The position numbers and the translations under genes were made by a program. This document shows positions 27,159-35,374 of a DNA stretch of 64,000 nucleotides, one piece after another (the stretch's first letter is position 1; the number at the start of each line of letters is the position of its first letter). Under the pieces are notes generated by a model. The model had not been told where the DNA came from. It did no database searches and worked only from the letters and a program-made list of their open reading frames with translations. The stretch lies in assembly GCF_001758425.2 (NCBI RefSeq), contig NZ_MDSS02000009.1, positions 1-64,000 on the forward strand, given 5' to 3'. This DNA comes from Nesterenkonia sp. PF2B19. GTDB lineage: Bacteria > Actinomycetota > Actinomycetes > Actinomycetales > Micrococcaceae.

Positions 27159-29079
27159 GGGTGCTGACCTCCTGGATGGAGCCGGTGTCGGTGCGCTCAT
27201 CGGCGGGGATGGAGTCCATGATCTCCTCGGCTTCGGGGGTCGTGCTCATCACATCCCGGTAGAGCGCTGACCGGGCCAACAGCTCCTCATGGGTGCCGAC
27301 GTCGGCGATGCGGCCTTCGTGCAGCAGGGCCACCCGGTCCGCCAGGGCCACGGTGGAGGGGCGATGAGCGACGATGAGCGTGGTGGTGCCGTCGAGCACC
27401 TCGCGAAGTCGCCCGGTGACCCGTTCCTCGGTGCGCACGTCGAGCGCGGAGAGCGGGTCGTCGAGCAGCAGCACCGACGGCGCGGCGGCGATGGCGCGGG
27501 CCAGGGCGAGTCGCTGCCTCTGACCTCCGGAGAGGCTGAGGCCTTCCTCCCCGATGGCGGTGTCCACGCCGTGGGGCAGGTCCTCGACGAACTCGGCGTC
27601 GGCCGTGCGCAGCGCGCGCTCGAGCACCGCGTCCAACTCCTCCGGCCCGGGCGCGCCGTCTCGGTGGGGGTGCTGCGGGTCGTCCTCGTCACGGTCGTGT
27701 CCGGTGCCCAGCAGCACGTTGGCCCGCACCGAGGAGGAGAACAGCGTGGGGTCCTCGAAGGCGACGGCGATGCGGGAGCGAAGGTCGGCCAGGTCGAGGT
27801 CCCGGACGTCGGCGCCGTCGACACGGACGGTCCCTGAGGTGACGTCGTAGAGCCGCGGGATGAGGTTCAGCAGGGTGGAGGTGCCGCCCCCGGTGTGCGA
27901 GACCAGGGCCATGGTCTCGCCGCGTTCGATGCGCAGGCTGACGCCGTCGAGCTGGTCCCGTTCCTCCGGCTTGGCGTCCGGGTAGCGGAAGTGGACGTCG
28001 TCGAGCTCCAGGGTTCCGTGCTCGGGGACCCGCACCGGCTCCTCCGGCGAGGTGATGGTGTTCTCGGTGTCCATGACGTCGGCGTGGCGGTCGATGGCGG
28101 TCTTGGCCGTGAACGTCATGCCCAGCAGCATGCCGACGCCTTCGATGGGGCCCTTGAGCACGGCCGCGGTGGCGAAGAACGCGGCCAACGCGCCGACGGT
28201 GACGCCGGTGGTCTCCTCGTGGGCCACCTGCCAGAGACCGATGAACAGGCAGATCCCCAGCACGGTCTCGGGCAGGGTGATCATCACCAGCAGGAAGCGC
28301 GCCAGGGTGCGGGCCTTGGCGACCTCGGTGGTGCGCAGCCGGTCGGCCTGCGTCACGAACCCCTTGAGGGCGTGGTCGCCGCGCCCGAAGGCCTTGAGCA
28401 CCCGGATGCCGTGCACGGACTCCTCCACGGCGGTGGCGACGTCGCCGGCTTGGTCCTGGGCGCGGCGGGAGTAGAGGACGAACTTGTTCCGGAACTTGGG
28501 CCCGTAGACGATGATCGGGATCGCGGCGGCCAGAAAGACCACGGCCAGCAGAGGGGAGAGCCGCATCATCAGGGTGAAGCCGACGATCACGCTGATCACC
28601 GAGGAGATGAACATGATCGAGCCGAAGGCGAACCAGCGGCGCAGCAGGTTGAGGTCGGCGATGGCGCGCGACTGCAGCTGACCGGCGCCCCATGCGGAGT
28701 GGAAGGATGCCGGCAGGTCCTGGAGCTTCTCGAACAGGCGGGTGCGCATGGCGGTCTCCGCATCCGAGGCCGGCGGGAGCACGAAGTACCGACGCAGGAA
28801 GAACAGGAAGGCCTCCAGCAGGCCCAGAGCGAGGATGATGCCGGCGGCGGTCCAGACGGCCGAGGCCTCGGCGCCTTCGGCGAGCACGGAGTTGACCAGC
28901 ACCTGGAGGACCTGCGGGATGGTCAGCGCCACGATGCCTGCCCCGACGGCGGAGATCAGGCCCAGGGTCCAGCGCAGGCGGATGCCCTGCAGGTAGGGGT
29001 TGAGGCGCCCCAGCGCCTGCCACAGCGAGCGGCGGCGGGTGGAGTTCTCTGATTCCAGGTGTCTTGCGTCTCGTTGCAT
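27151..29079 (-). CDS. ABC exporter, permease-ATPase fusion (subunit 1, degenerate ATPase site)
   Basis: A 642-residue half-transporter with six helices and a nucleotide-binding domain whose own catalytic residues are altered. The Walker A reads SHTGGGTST, with Thr for the ATP-binding Lys and Ser for the first Gly. The Walker B ends LLLDDPLSALD, with Asp for the catalytic Glu. The signature LSGGQRQR is canonical. In heterodimeric exporters such as TM287/288 and BmrCD one site is degenerate in this way. Here the degenerate site pairs with the LSAGQ signature of subunit 2. Loss of the Walker A Lys is more extreme than usual. It is first in a two-gene operon. Confidence 0.88.
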   Translation of the reverse strand: MQRDARHLESENSTRRRSLWQALGRLNPYLQGIRLRWTLGLISAVGAGIVALTIPQVLQVLVNSVLAEGAEASAVWTAAGIILALGLLEAFLFFLRRYFVLPPASDAETAMRTRLFEKLQDLPASFHSAWGAGQLQSRAIADLNLLRRWFAFGSIMFISSVISVIVGFTLMMRLSPLLAVVFLAAAIPIIVYGPKFRNKFVLYSRRAQDQAGDVATAVEESVHGIRVLKAFGRGDHALKGFVTQADRLRTTEVAKARTLARFLLVMITLPETVLGICLFIGLWQVAHEETTGVTVGALAAFFATAAVLKGPIEGVGMLLGMTFTAKTAIDRHADVMDTENTITSPEEPVRVPEHGTLELDDVHFRYPDAKPEERDQLDGVSLRIERGETMALVSHTGGGTSTLLNLIPRLYDVTSGTVRVDGADVRDLDLADLRSRIAVAFEDPTLFSSSVRANVLLGTGHDRDEDDPQHPHRDGAPGPEELDAVLERALRTADAEFVEDLPHGVDTAIGEEGLSLSGGQRQRLALARAIAAAPSVLLLDDPLSALDVRTEERVTGRLREVLDGTTTLIVAHRPSTVALADRVALLHEGRIADVGTHEELLARSALYRDVMSTTPEAEEIMDSIPADERTDTGSIQEVSTHG

Positions 29080-29950
29080 CAGACAACTAATCCTAGTCTA
29101 AAGGAGTGGGCGGGGGAACTCCCTGGGGCGGAGAGGTCCTGGTCTGCCGGGCATGCCGGCGGGGCGGTCCCGACGGCGAGGTGCCGCGCTGAGGCTGGGC
29201 GGAGCCGTCGCTGGAACGGCACCGCCGCTGGAACGGCACGGGAGCGTTGGTGCCAGTGCGCACCAGAACCCCTCCGGTGGCACCGGTGCAGTCACGCCGC
29301 TCCCCGGCTGCGGGTGCCCACGGGCCGGGGCGTCACGCGGCCGGCTGCGCGACGGGACCGATGGCCCTGGATGACGTGGTCACGCGCCGTGGGGACGTAC
29401 CTGGTCATGGGTCCGTTCCCGGCCCAGCGGCACGTCGTACCTCGCCCCGTCGTACCTCACCTCGTCGTGCCTCGCCTTGTCGTGGCTCGCCTTGTCGTGG
29501 CTCGCGTCGAGGTGCGGCGCTTCGAGATGCCGCACTCCGAGGGGCTCGACGCCGCGGTGCCTCATTCCGCAGTGCCCAGGCCCGTCGGCTCCACTTCGTG
29601 CAGCGCCGGCGGGGGTCCGTCCATTCCCCGCCCCGCTGTGCATCGGTGATTCTGGGAGGAGCATCGGTGGTTCCAGGCGGAGCGCTGCACCGTCCGGCCT
29701 GGAGGGCACCCCATCCCCGTCAGAACAATCGCGCGTCAGGTCTCCCGTGTGACACATGCTACCCCTCCGTGCTGACAGATTCCTCCGGCGGGCTCCGGCG
29801 CACGGGGTGCATGATTCCCGGAATATCATCGACAGGCCTGGTCAGCCGCGGTGTTGAGGCCCTGGACGGTGGTTTCCTGCAAGAACTACTGTGGACGGCA
29901 TGACGCGAGGACATCAGTCCAGCGAAGACATCAGCCCAGCGAGGGGACCC
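29080..29950. other. 871-bp region without a recognisable gene
   Basis: Several frames are open on both strands, but their products are Arg/Pro/Ala- or His/Asp-rich and low in complexity, and none resembles a known protein. The region holds the ABC operon promoter at its left end and a 5 x 15-bp tandem repeat at 29433-29507. The promoter and ribosome-binding site for the gene at 29951 lie at its right end. Base composition from about 29640 to 29860 is lower in GC than average. It may hold a small RNA or a degraded gene. Confidence 0.5.
29433..29507. repeat. Five 15-bp tandem repeats
   Basis: Five adjoining units vary around CGTCGTACCTCGCCC: 29433-29447, 29448-29462, 29463-29477, 29478-29492 and 29493-29507. 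The unit is a multiple of three and would encode VVPRL/VVARL-type repeats on the plus strand or HDKAxHDEVRYDG-type repeats on the minus strand. Neither is assigned to a gene. Confidence 0.85.
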
Positions 29951-30271
29951 ATGACAGAGCAGATCGGCGCCGGTGGAGGTTACCCGGGGAGCCAGAAGTC
30001 GCGGATGGATCCGACGGCGCGCCGATGCGTGGGGTGGGCCGTGGCCTGCCTCGTGATCGGTTCCCTGGTGGTGGCCATCTTCCCGCCTGTGCTCATGTGG
30101 CTGGCGACGTCGGCCGGGCAGCCCGGCCAGGTCCTGCTCACCGTCGTCGAGCCGGTGGTGTCGATTCTGCGCTGGTCGCTGTTCCCTCTCGGCGCCGCGC
30201 TCATCGGGGCCGCCGTCGTGATCCAGTGGCTGGCCACCCGGCTTCGGTTGGAGGTCCGTCAGCGCCGCTGA
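29951..30271 (+). CDS. Hypothetical two-helix membrane protein
   Basis: A 106-residue protein starting MTEQIGAGGGYPGSQKSR at ATG 29951, behind GAGGGG. It has two transmembrane segments (VGWAVACLVIGSLVVAIFPPVLMWL and LFPLGAALIGAAVVIQWLA) and a short basic C-terminus. No family was recognised. It is convergent with the metallophosphoesterase gene, whose end is 16 bp away. Confidence 0.65.
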   Translation: MTEQIGAGGGYPGSQKSRMDPTARRCVGWAVACLVIGSLVVAIFPPVLMWLATSAGQPGQVLLTVVEPVVSILRWSLFPLGAALIGAAVVIQWLATRLRLEVRQRR

Positions 30272-30286
30272 GGCCCGAGCCGCACG

Positions 30287-31276
30287 TCACCGGTGGGGGA
30301 ACAGATCCAGCACAGTCGCCTCCGGCGGGCAGTTGAACCGGATCGGCGCCGTGGCCGAGGTGCCGATGCCGGCGGAGACATGCAGCGGCACCTTTCGCCC
30401 GCCGGTGGAGGTGACCGTGGACAGGCCGCTGGCCTGCGTGGTCGGCAGATCGCAGTTGGTGGTCAGCGCACGGCCGCCCGGCAAGCAGACCTGGCCGCCA
30501 TGGGTATGGCCGGACAGGATCAGGTCCGCGCCCGCGTCGGCGAATCGGCTCAGTATGCGCGAGACCGGAGCGTGGGCCACACCGAGGCGCAGAGCCTTCG
30601 ACGACGCCACGCCTCGCGGCCAGCCGGAGAACCGGTCGCGTCCGATGTGCGGATCGTCCACCCCGCTGAACAGCACCGGAGTCGCGCCCACCGTCATCGC
30701 GTGATGTCGGTTGCTCAGGCTCACCCAGCCCGAGGCCCCGAAGGCGGCGAACAGCCGCCTCCAGGGCAGCTCCAGCCGGTCCGGCTCGTGTTCCGAGGGC
30801 GCTCGCAGGTAGCTCAGCGGGTTCTTCAGCCGCGGACCGTAGTAGTCGTTCGACCCCGGCACGTAGACCCCGGGGAATCGGCGCAGCGGGGCCAGGGCCT
30901 CCAGAACCTCGTCCACGGCGTCCGGGTGGGAGAGGTTGTCCCCGGTGTTGACCACCAGGTCAGGCTGCAGCTCGGCCAGGGCCCGCAGCCACGCGAACTT
31001 CTTCTCCTGGCCCGGCACATAGTGGATGTCGGAGATGTGCAGGATCCGCAGCGGGACCTGCCCCGGGGGTAGGATCTCCAGCTGCTCGAAACGCGTGGTG
31101 AATCGGGTCAGGCCTACACGATGCGCATAGGTCATCAGGCCGGCCCCGACGACGGCGCCCACGCCCGCCGCAGCCAGGCCCCACCGGGTGGCGGTGCGCA
31201 GGCTGGACGGAACGGCCGACGAGTGGCGGGAGGGCAGCCGCGAGGGCAGGGACGGATCAGGCGTCGACGGGCTCAT
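30287..31276 (-). CDS. Membrane-associated metallophosphoesterase (calcineurin-like)
   Basis: A 329-residue protein with an N-terminal membrane segment at about residues 30-52 and a metal-dependent phosphoesterase domain. All five metal-binding blocks are visible: SDIHYV, GDNLS, GSNDYY, VAHAP and SGHTHGGQ. It lies 14 bp downstream of the PBP gene. In M. tuberculosis the same family (Rv3683) is next to ponA2, so the neighbourhood is conserved. The substrate is unknown; a cell-envelope phosphoester is a reasonable guess from context. Confidence 0.87.
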   Translation of the reverse strand: MSPSTPDPSLPSRLPSRHSSAVPSSLRTATRWGLAAAGVGAVVGAGLMTYAHRVGLTRFTTRFEQLEILPPGQVPLRILHISDIHYVPGQEKKFAWLRALAELQPDLVVNTGDNLSHPDAVDEVLEALAPLRRFPGVYVPGSNDYYGPRLKNPLSYLRAPSEHEPDRLELPWRRLFAAFGASGWVSLSNRHHAMTVGATPVLFSGVDDPHIGRDRFSGWPRGVASSKALRLGVAHAPVSRILSRFADAGADLILSGHTHGGQVCLPGGRALTTNCDLPTTQASGLSTVTSTGGRKVPLHVSAGIGTSATAPIRFNCPPEATVLDLFPHR

Positions 31277-31290
31277 CGTGAGGAGGAGCT

Positions 31291-33564
31291 TCAGTCGTCG
31301 TCCGAGTCGGAGTCATCTCCGTCGTCGTCGCTGTCGCTGCCGTCACTGTCACTGCCGTCAGCGTCGTCGATGTCCGGGACGTCGTCGCTGTCGGAGCTTC
31401 CGCCGCCACGCTCGGTGCCGTCGTTCTCCCAGGAGTAGCGGTCGGAGGACTCCGGGTCGTCCCAGGGGGAGTCCTCGGGCTCCGGGAACTCGTCGGTGGA
31501 GTAGTTCGGGGCCACCTGGTTCATGTAGTCCAGCCACATGGGCCCGGCGATGATGGAGCCCCACACGTCGTCGAAGAAGACGCCGCCGATGGTCTCGCCG
31601 TTCAGGGAGTAGTCCTCGCCCACTCCGTTCGGGTTGCCCACCCAGCTGGCCGTGGACAGGCCGCGGGAGAAGCCGATGAACCAGGTGGAGGACTCGAAGT
31701 TGTTGGTGCCGGTCTTCCCCGCCATCGGGAACTGCGGGTCGCCGTCGGCGGTGCGATCTTCGGCGATGCGGATGAGCGTCTCGTTCAACTGGGCGACGAC
31801 CTCCTCATCGATGACCTGCTCGCAGTCAGCCTCCGGGGTCTCGTACGTGTTGCCGTTGGTGTCCGTCACCTCGGCGATGGCCCGGGGACGGCAGTATTCG
31901 CCGTCGTTGGCCAAGGTGGCGAAGGCGCTCGCCTGGGTCAGCGGAGAGACCTCCTGGGCGCCGAGCACGAACGACGGGTGGCTCGGGTCCAATCCGCTGC
32001 CATCCCGTGCCGAGTGGTATCCGACGCGGTTCATCAGCCCTGTGATGTCGCACAGGTCGAGCTCGTGGGCGGTGGCCACCGTGGCCGTGTTAATCGACCA
32101 GTAGAGGCCGTAGTCCACGGTCATCTCACGCTTCATGTCGCGGATGGCGTTGTTGATGGGCCAGCGGTCTGTGTTCCGGGCGATGCCGTTGTCCAGGCAG
32201 CTCGCCTCCCACGACTCCAGGGCCGGATACTCGTCGACGCTCGCGTCGATCTTGTCCCCCATGGAGTTGCCGTCCTCCAACCAGGCAGCGGCGACGAACG
32301 GCTTCAGGGTGGAGCCTCCCTGGAAGCCACCGCTGCTGCCGTAGTCGAAGTCAGTGTTGTAGTTGACGTTCGTCCCGCCGGTCTGTTCGGTGTCGTACGG
32401 CGTGTTCTGGGCCATCGCCTTGACCTCACCGGTGCCCGGCTCGACGGAGACCAGCGCAGCGGCGGCTTCGGAGGGGTCGCCCGCCGGCACAGCGTTCTGC
32501 GTCTCCTCTTCAGCAGCCTCCTGGGCATCGGGGTCCAGTGTGGTGGTGATGCGCAGGCCGCCGCGCTCCAGCAGCTGCTCACGGGAGGCGCGGTCCGGGC
32601 CGTAGGCGTCGCTGCTCAGGAACAGCTCGACCACGTAGTCGCAGAAATGGTTGGCCATGGAGGCGTTGAAGCAGCCGGCGCTCTCCGGGTTGGGGTCCAG
32701 CGACTCCTCGAGATCCACCTCGACGGCGTCCTCGTACTCCTCCTGCGTGATGTAGTCATTGCGCAGCATGGCGGAGAGCACGGTGTTGCGACGGTTCTCC
32801 GCGGCGTCGGGGTTGACCAGCGGGTTGTAGCCGTTCGGCGACTGCACGATGCCGGCCAACGTGGCGGCCTGGGCGACGTCCAGATCCGCCGCGGAGACGC
32901 CCCAGTACGCCTGGGCGGCCGCCTCCACGCCGTAGTTCCGCCCACCCAGGAGCACGATGTTCAGGTACCCCTCGAGGATCTCGTCCTTGGTCATCTCCTG
33001 CTCGATGGAGACCGACAGCTTCATCTCGCGGAGCTTGTCCGCGTAGGTCTTGGAGCCGGAGATCGTCAGACGGTCCTCGCCGCGGAGGAAGTCCGCATTG
33101 ATCAGCACGTTGTTCACGTACTGCTGGGTGATGGTGGAGGCGCCCTGCTGGGAGTCCGAGGTGACGTTGTGCACCATCGCACGGCCCAGTCCGCGGGCAT
33201 CCACACCGCCGTGCTCGTAGAACCGCTCGTCCTCGATGGCGACGATCGCGTCCTGCATCTCCTGAGAGATGTCCTCGATGCCCACCGGCTTCCGGTTCTC
33301 CGCGTAGAACTGGGCGATCTCCGTCCCGTCCTCGGCGAGGATGTGGGAGGGCACCGACAGCGGCTCCTCGCGCAGCTCGGCCGGCAGCTGCTCGAGCATC
33401 TCAGAGCCGGCCGCGGCAGCGGCACCGCCGGAGGCGGCGAGGGGGAAGATGAGACCCGCGGCCAGCACGCCGCACAGCGCACTCACGCCCAGGAAGGACA
33501 TGATCTTGCCGAGCGTCGTGGCAGTGTCGAAGAGGGGAGATTTACGGGGCGCCATAGGCTCCAT
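31291..33564 (-). CDS. ponA2: Class A penicillin-binding protein (PonA2-like)
   Basis: A bifunctional glycosyltransferase/transpeptidase of about 757 residues that polymerises and crosslinks peptidoglycan. There is one N-terminal membrane anchor (IMSFLGVSALCGVLAAGLIFPL). The GT51 domain has EDERFYEHGGVD and GASTITQQYVNN. The transpeptidase has the SxxK motif in GSTLKPFVAA, SIN in WSINTATV, and KTGT in AGKTGTNNFES. No PASTA domain is present; the C-terminus ends in a long Ser/Asp tail. The start is ATG 33564 or, more likely, ATG 33555 (MAPRKSPLF). It is transcribed with the metallophosphoesterase and is divergent from a DUF4177 gene. Confidence 0.92.
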   Translation of the reverse strand: MEPMAPRKSPLFDTATTLGKIMSFLGVSALCGVLAAGLIFPLAASGGAAAAAGSEMLEQLPAELREEPLSVPSHILAEDGTEIAQFYAENRKPVGIEDISQEMQDAIVAIEDERFYEHGGVDARGLGRAMVHNVTSDSQQGASTITQQYVNNVLINADFLRGEDRLTISGSKTYADKLREMKLSVSIEQEMTKDEILEGYLNIVLLGGRNYGVEAAAQAYWGVSAADLDVAQAATLAGIVQSPNGYNPLVNPDAAENRRNTVLSAMLRNDYITQEEYEDAVEVDLEESLDPNPESAGCFNASMANHFCDYVVELFLSSDAYGPDRASREQLLERGGLRITTTLDPDAQEAAEEETQNAVPAGDPSEAAAALVSVEPGTGEVKAMAQNTPYDTEQTGGTNVNYNTDFDYGSSGGFQGGSTLKPFVAAAWLEDGNSMGDKIDASVDEYPALESWEASCLDNGIARNTDRWPINNAIRDMKREMTVDYGLYWSINTATVATAHELDLCDITGLMNRVGYHSARDGSGLDPSHPSFVLGAQEVSPLTQASAFATLANDGEYCRPRAIAEVTDTNGNTYETPEADCEQVIDEEVVAQLNETLIRIAEDRTADGDPQFPMAGKTGTNNFESSTWFIGFSRGLSTASWVGNPNGVGEDYSLNGETIGGVFFDDVWGSIIAGPMWLDYMNQVAPNYSTDEFPEPEDSPWDDPESSDRYSWENDGTERGGGSSDSDDVPDIDDADGSDSDGSDSDDDGDDSDSDDD

Positions 33565-33621
33565 GGTAGCGGGCACGGTCAAACCCGTCCCTGGGAGGTT
33601 CCTGGAGGTTAGGCTGGGCGC

Positions 33622-33789
33622 ATGACTTCTGTGACCCAGTGGGAATACGCCACGATTCCGCTCATCATCCACAACACGAAGGCCATCCTGGACCAGTGGG
33701 GCGAGGACGGCTGGGAGCTCGTCACCGTGCTGCCCGGCCCGGACGGCAACGCCCCGGTGGCCTACCTGAAGCGGCCGAAGAACGTCTGA
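33622..33789 (+). CDS. DUF4177 family small protein
   Basis: A 55-residue protein, MTSVTQWEYATIPL at the start and APVAYLKRPKNV at the end, with the WEYATIPL...LDQWGEDGWELVTVLPG pattern of DUF4177. Small proteins of this kind sit beside the RidA gene in the crp region of many actinobacteria. No function is known. It is divergent from the PBP gene and 35 bp upstream of ridA, so probably co-transcribed with it. Confidence 0.8.
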   Translation: MTSVTQWEYATIPLIIHNTKAILDQWGEDGWELVTVLPGPDGNAPVAYLKRPKNV

Positions 33790-33824
33790 CCCGCGCATCT
33801 GACCGCACGTCTGATCGGAGCCCC

Positions 33825-34304
33825 ATGACTGAGACCAGCCAGACCAGCACCGTGGAGGCCCGCCTGGCGGACCTCGGCCTCACCGTGCCCGAGGTCGTCC
33901 CGCCCGTGGCCGCCTACCAGCCGGCCGACGTCGCCGACGGCGTCGTCTACACCGCCGGCCAGCTCCCGCTGGTGGACGGGACGCTGCCGCTGACCGGCAA
34001 GGTGGGCGCCGAGGTCACCGAGGAGCAGGCCTACGACCTCGCCCGGCAGTGCGCACTGAACTGCCTGGCCGCGCTGAAGCACGCGGTGGGAGACCTCGAC
34101 CGCATCACCCGCATCGCCAAGGTGGGCGGATTCGTGGCCTCCGCACCCAGCTTCACCGGTCAGCCGAAGGTGCTCAACGGCGCCTCCGAGCTGTTCGGGC
34201 AGGCCTTCGGAGACCTGGGGCAGCACGCCCGCAGCGCCGTCGGTGTGGCCGTCCTGCCGCTGGACACCCCCGTGGAGGTCGACGTCATCGCGCACTTCCG
34301 CTGA
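33825..34304 (+). CDS. RidA family protein (YjgF-like enamine/imine deaminase)
   Basis: A 159-residue protein of the YjgF/RidA fold. Members of the longer subgroup hydrolyse reactive enamines or have unknown roles. ATG 33825 gives MTETSQTSTVEARLADLGL. Characteristic segments are GVVYTAGQLPLVDG, CALNCLAALKHAVGDLDRI and ARSAVGVAVLPLDTPVEVDVIA. The active-site Arg of classical RidA is replaced in this subgroup, so deaminase activity is uncertain. Two hairpins follow, the second a strong terminator before the convergent crp gene. Confidence 0.82.
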   Translation: MTETSQTSTVEARLADLGLTVPEVVPPVAAYQPADVADGVVYTAGQLPLVDGTLPLTGKVGAEVTEEQAYDLARQCALNCLAALKHAVGDLDRITRIAKVGGFVASAPSFTGQPKVLNGASELFGQAFGDLGQHARSAVGVAVLPLDTPVEVDVIAHFR

Positions 34305-34325
34305 GTGAGCGAGTCCACACGGAGA

Positions 34326-34387
34326 GATCGTCTCTTTCTGAGAGATCGCCCCTGAATCCAGCGACGATCTCTCAGGAAGACACGATC
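34326..34387. repeat. 23-bp inverted repeat between ridA and crp
   Basis: The arms at 34326-34348 and 34365-34387 pair at 21 of 23 positions (GATCGTCTCTTTCTGAGAGA... against its complement) with a 16-base loop. It precedes the stronger terminator at 34437-34478. Confidence 0.6.
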
Positions 34388-34436
34388 CTCGGGTGGCAGT
34401 CGACGTCGCGCACGTCCACAGACACGACGCAGCAGA

Positions 34437-34478
34437 CACGACGAAGGGGACCGGATGATTCCGGTCCCCTTCGTCGTG
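34437..34478. terminator. Strong bidirectional terminator between ridA and crp
   Basis: CACGACGAAGGGGACCGG (34437-34454) pairs perfectly with CCGGTCCCCTTCGTCGTG (34461-34478) over the loop ATGATT. This 18-bp stem separates the convergent ridA and crp genes. Confidence 0.85.
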
Positions 34479-34512
34479 CTCGCCCCTGGGGCAGGTGATG
34501 CGTGTGCTGCGG

Positions 34513-35190
34513 TCAGCGGGAGCGCTGGCGGATCCGCTGGATGTCCAGGATCACGACGGCGCGGGCCTCCAGGCGCAGCCAGCCGCGCTGGACGAACTCG
34601 GCGAGCGCCTTGTTCACGGTCTCGCGCGAGGCGCCGACCAGCTGGGCCAGCTCCTCCTGGGTGAGCTCGTGGGCCACCAGCACACCATCCGGGGCGGGAC
34701 GGCCGAAGCGGTCCGCCAGGTCCAGCAGAGCCTTGGCCACACGGCCGGGGACGTCGGAGAACACCAGGTCGGCCAGGGACTCGTTGGTGCGGGTCAGGCG
34801 CTTGGCCAGAGCCTGCAGCAGCTGCACCGAGACCTCAGGGGTGGAGGTGATGACCTCGCGCAGGCTCTCGTGCTTCAGGCCCGCCAGGCGGGTCTCGGAG
34901 ACCGCAGTGGCGGTGGCAGTGCGCGGCGCCGGGTTGAACAGCGCCATCTCGCCGAAGATCTCACCGGGGCCGAGCACGGCCAGCAGGTTCTCGCGGCCGT
35001 CCGGAGTGGTGCGGCCGAGCTTGATCTTGCCCGAGACGATGAAGTAGAGCTGATCGCCCTGGTCACCCTCGTGGAAGATGGAGCTCCCGCGGGAGAGATC
35101 GACCTCGGAGAGCTCCGCGGTCAGTGCGGCGAAGACGTCGTCGTCGACAGTCGCGAACAGAGGCGCGCGACGCAGTACTTCAAGATCCAT
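34513..35190 (-). CDS. crp: Crp/Fnr family global regulator (GlxR/Crp ortholog)
   Basis: A 225-residue cAMP-receptor-type regulator. ATG 35190 gives MDLEVLRRAPLFATVDD, the typical actinobacterial Crp/GlxR start. The cyclic-nucleotide pocket is GPGEIFGEMALFNPAPRTATATA, with the Glu and Arg of the phosphate-binding cassette. The long helix and an HTH (LTQEELAQLVGASRETVNKALAEF) follow. GlxR in Corynebacterium and Crp in Mycobacterium bind TGTGA-N6-TCACA sites. Three one-mismatch copies occur upstream of acs, xylanase and pectin esterase genes here. It is divergent from the marP-like gene. Confidence 0.92.
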   Translation of the reverse strand: MDLEVLRRAPLFATVDDDVFAALTAELSEVDLSRGSSIFHEGDQGDQLYFIVSGKIKLGRTTPDGRENLLAVLGPGEIFGEMALFNPAPRTATATAVSETRLAGLKHESLREVITSTPEVSVQLLQALAKRLTRTNESLADLVFSDVPGRVAKALLDLADRFGRPAPDGVLVAHELTQEELAQLVGASRETVNKALAEFVQRGWLRLEARAVVILDIQRIRQRSR

Positions 35191-35374
35191 GGTCTTCCGT
35201 TCTTCCTCTCCGAGATGCATGCTGTCTCGCTGGTAAGAAAGTATCAGGTCAGCGGCGAAGTGGGAAACGTCCAGGATAGCCGTGGCGTGCCCCTGGAGCC
35301 GTATCCGGGGCGTGTCAGGCGGGTGTGTCATCCTGGTGCCTGCTGTTCAGACCCCTCCCGAGAGGAGCCCTGAG

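Noticed and set aside
29380-29829. Minus-strand frame with HDKA/HDEVRYDGA repeats as a possible pentapeptide protein
   Set aside because: The repetitive part is only five units, flanking sequence is Arg-rich and lacks a ribosome-binding site or hydrophobic core. It is kept only as a DNA repeat.
31978-33612. Long plus-strand frame opposite the penicillin-binding protein gene
   Set aside because: Antisense shadow caused by GC-biased codon positions; no domain is visible.
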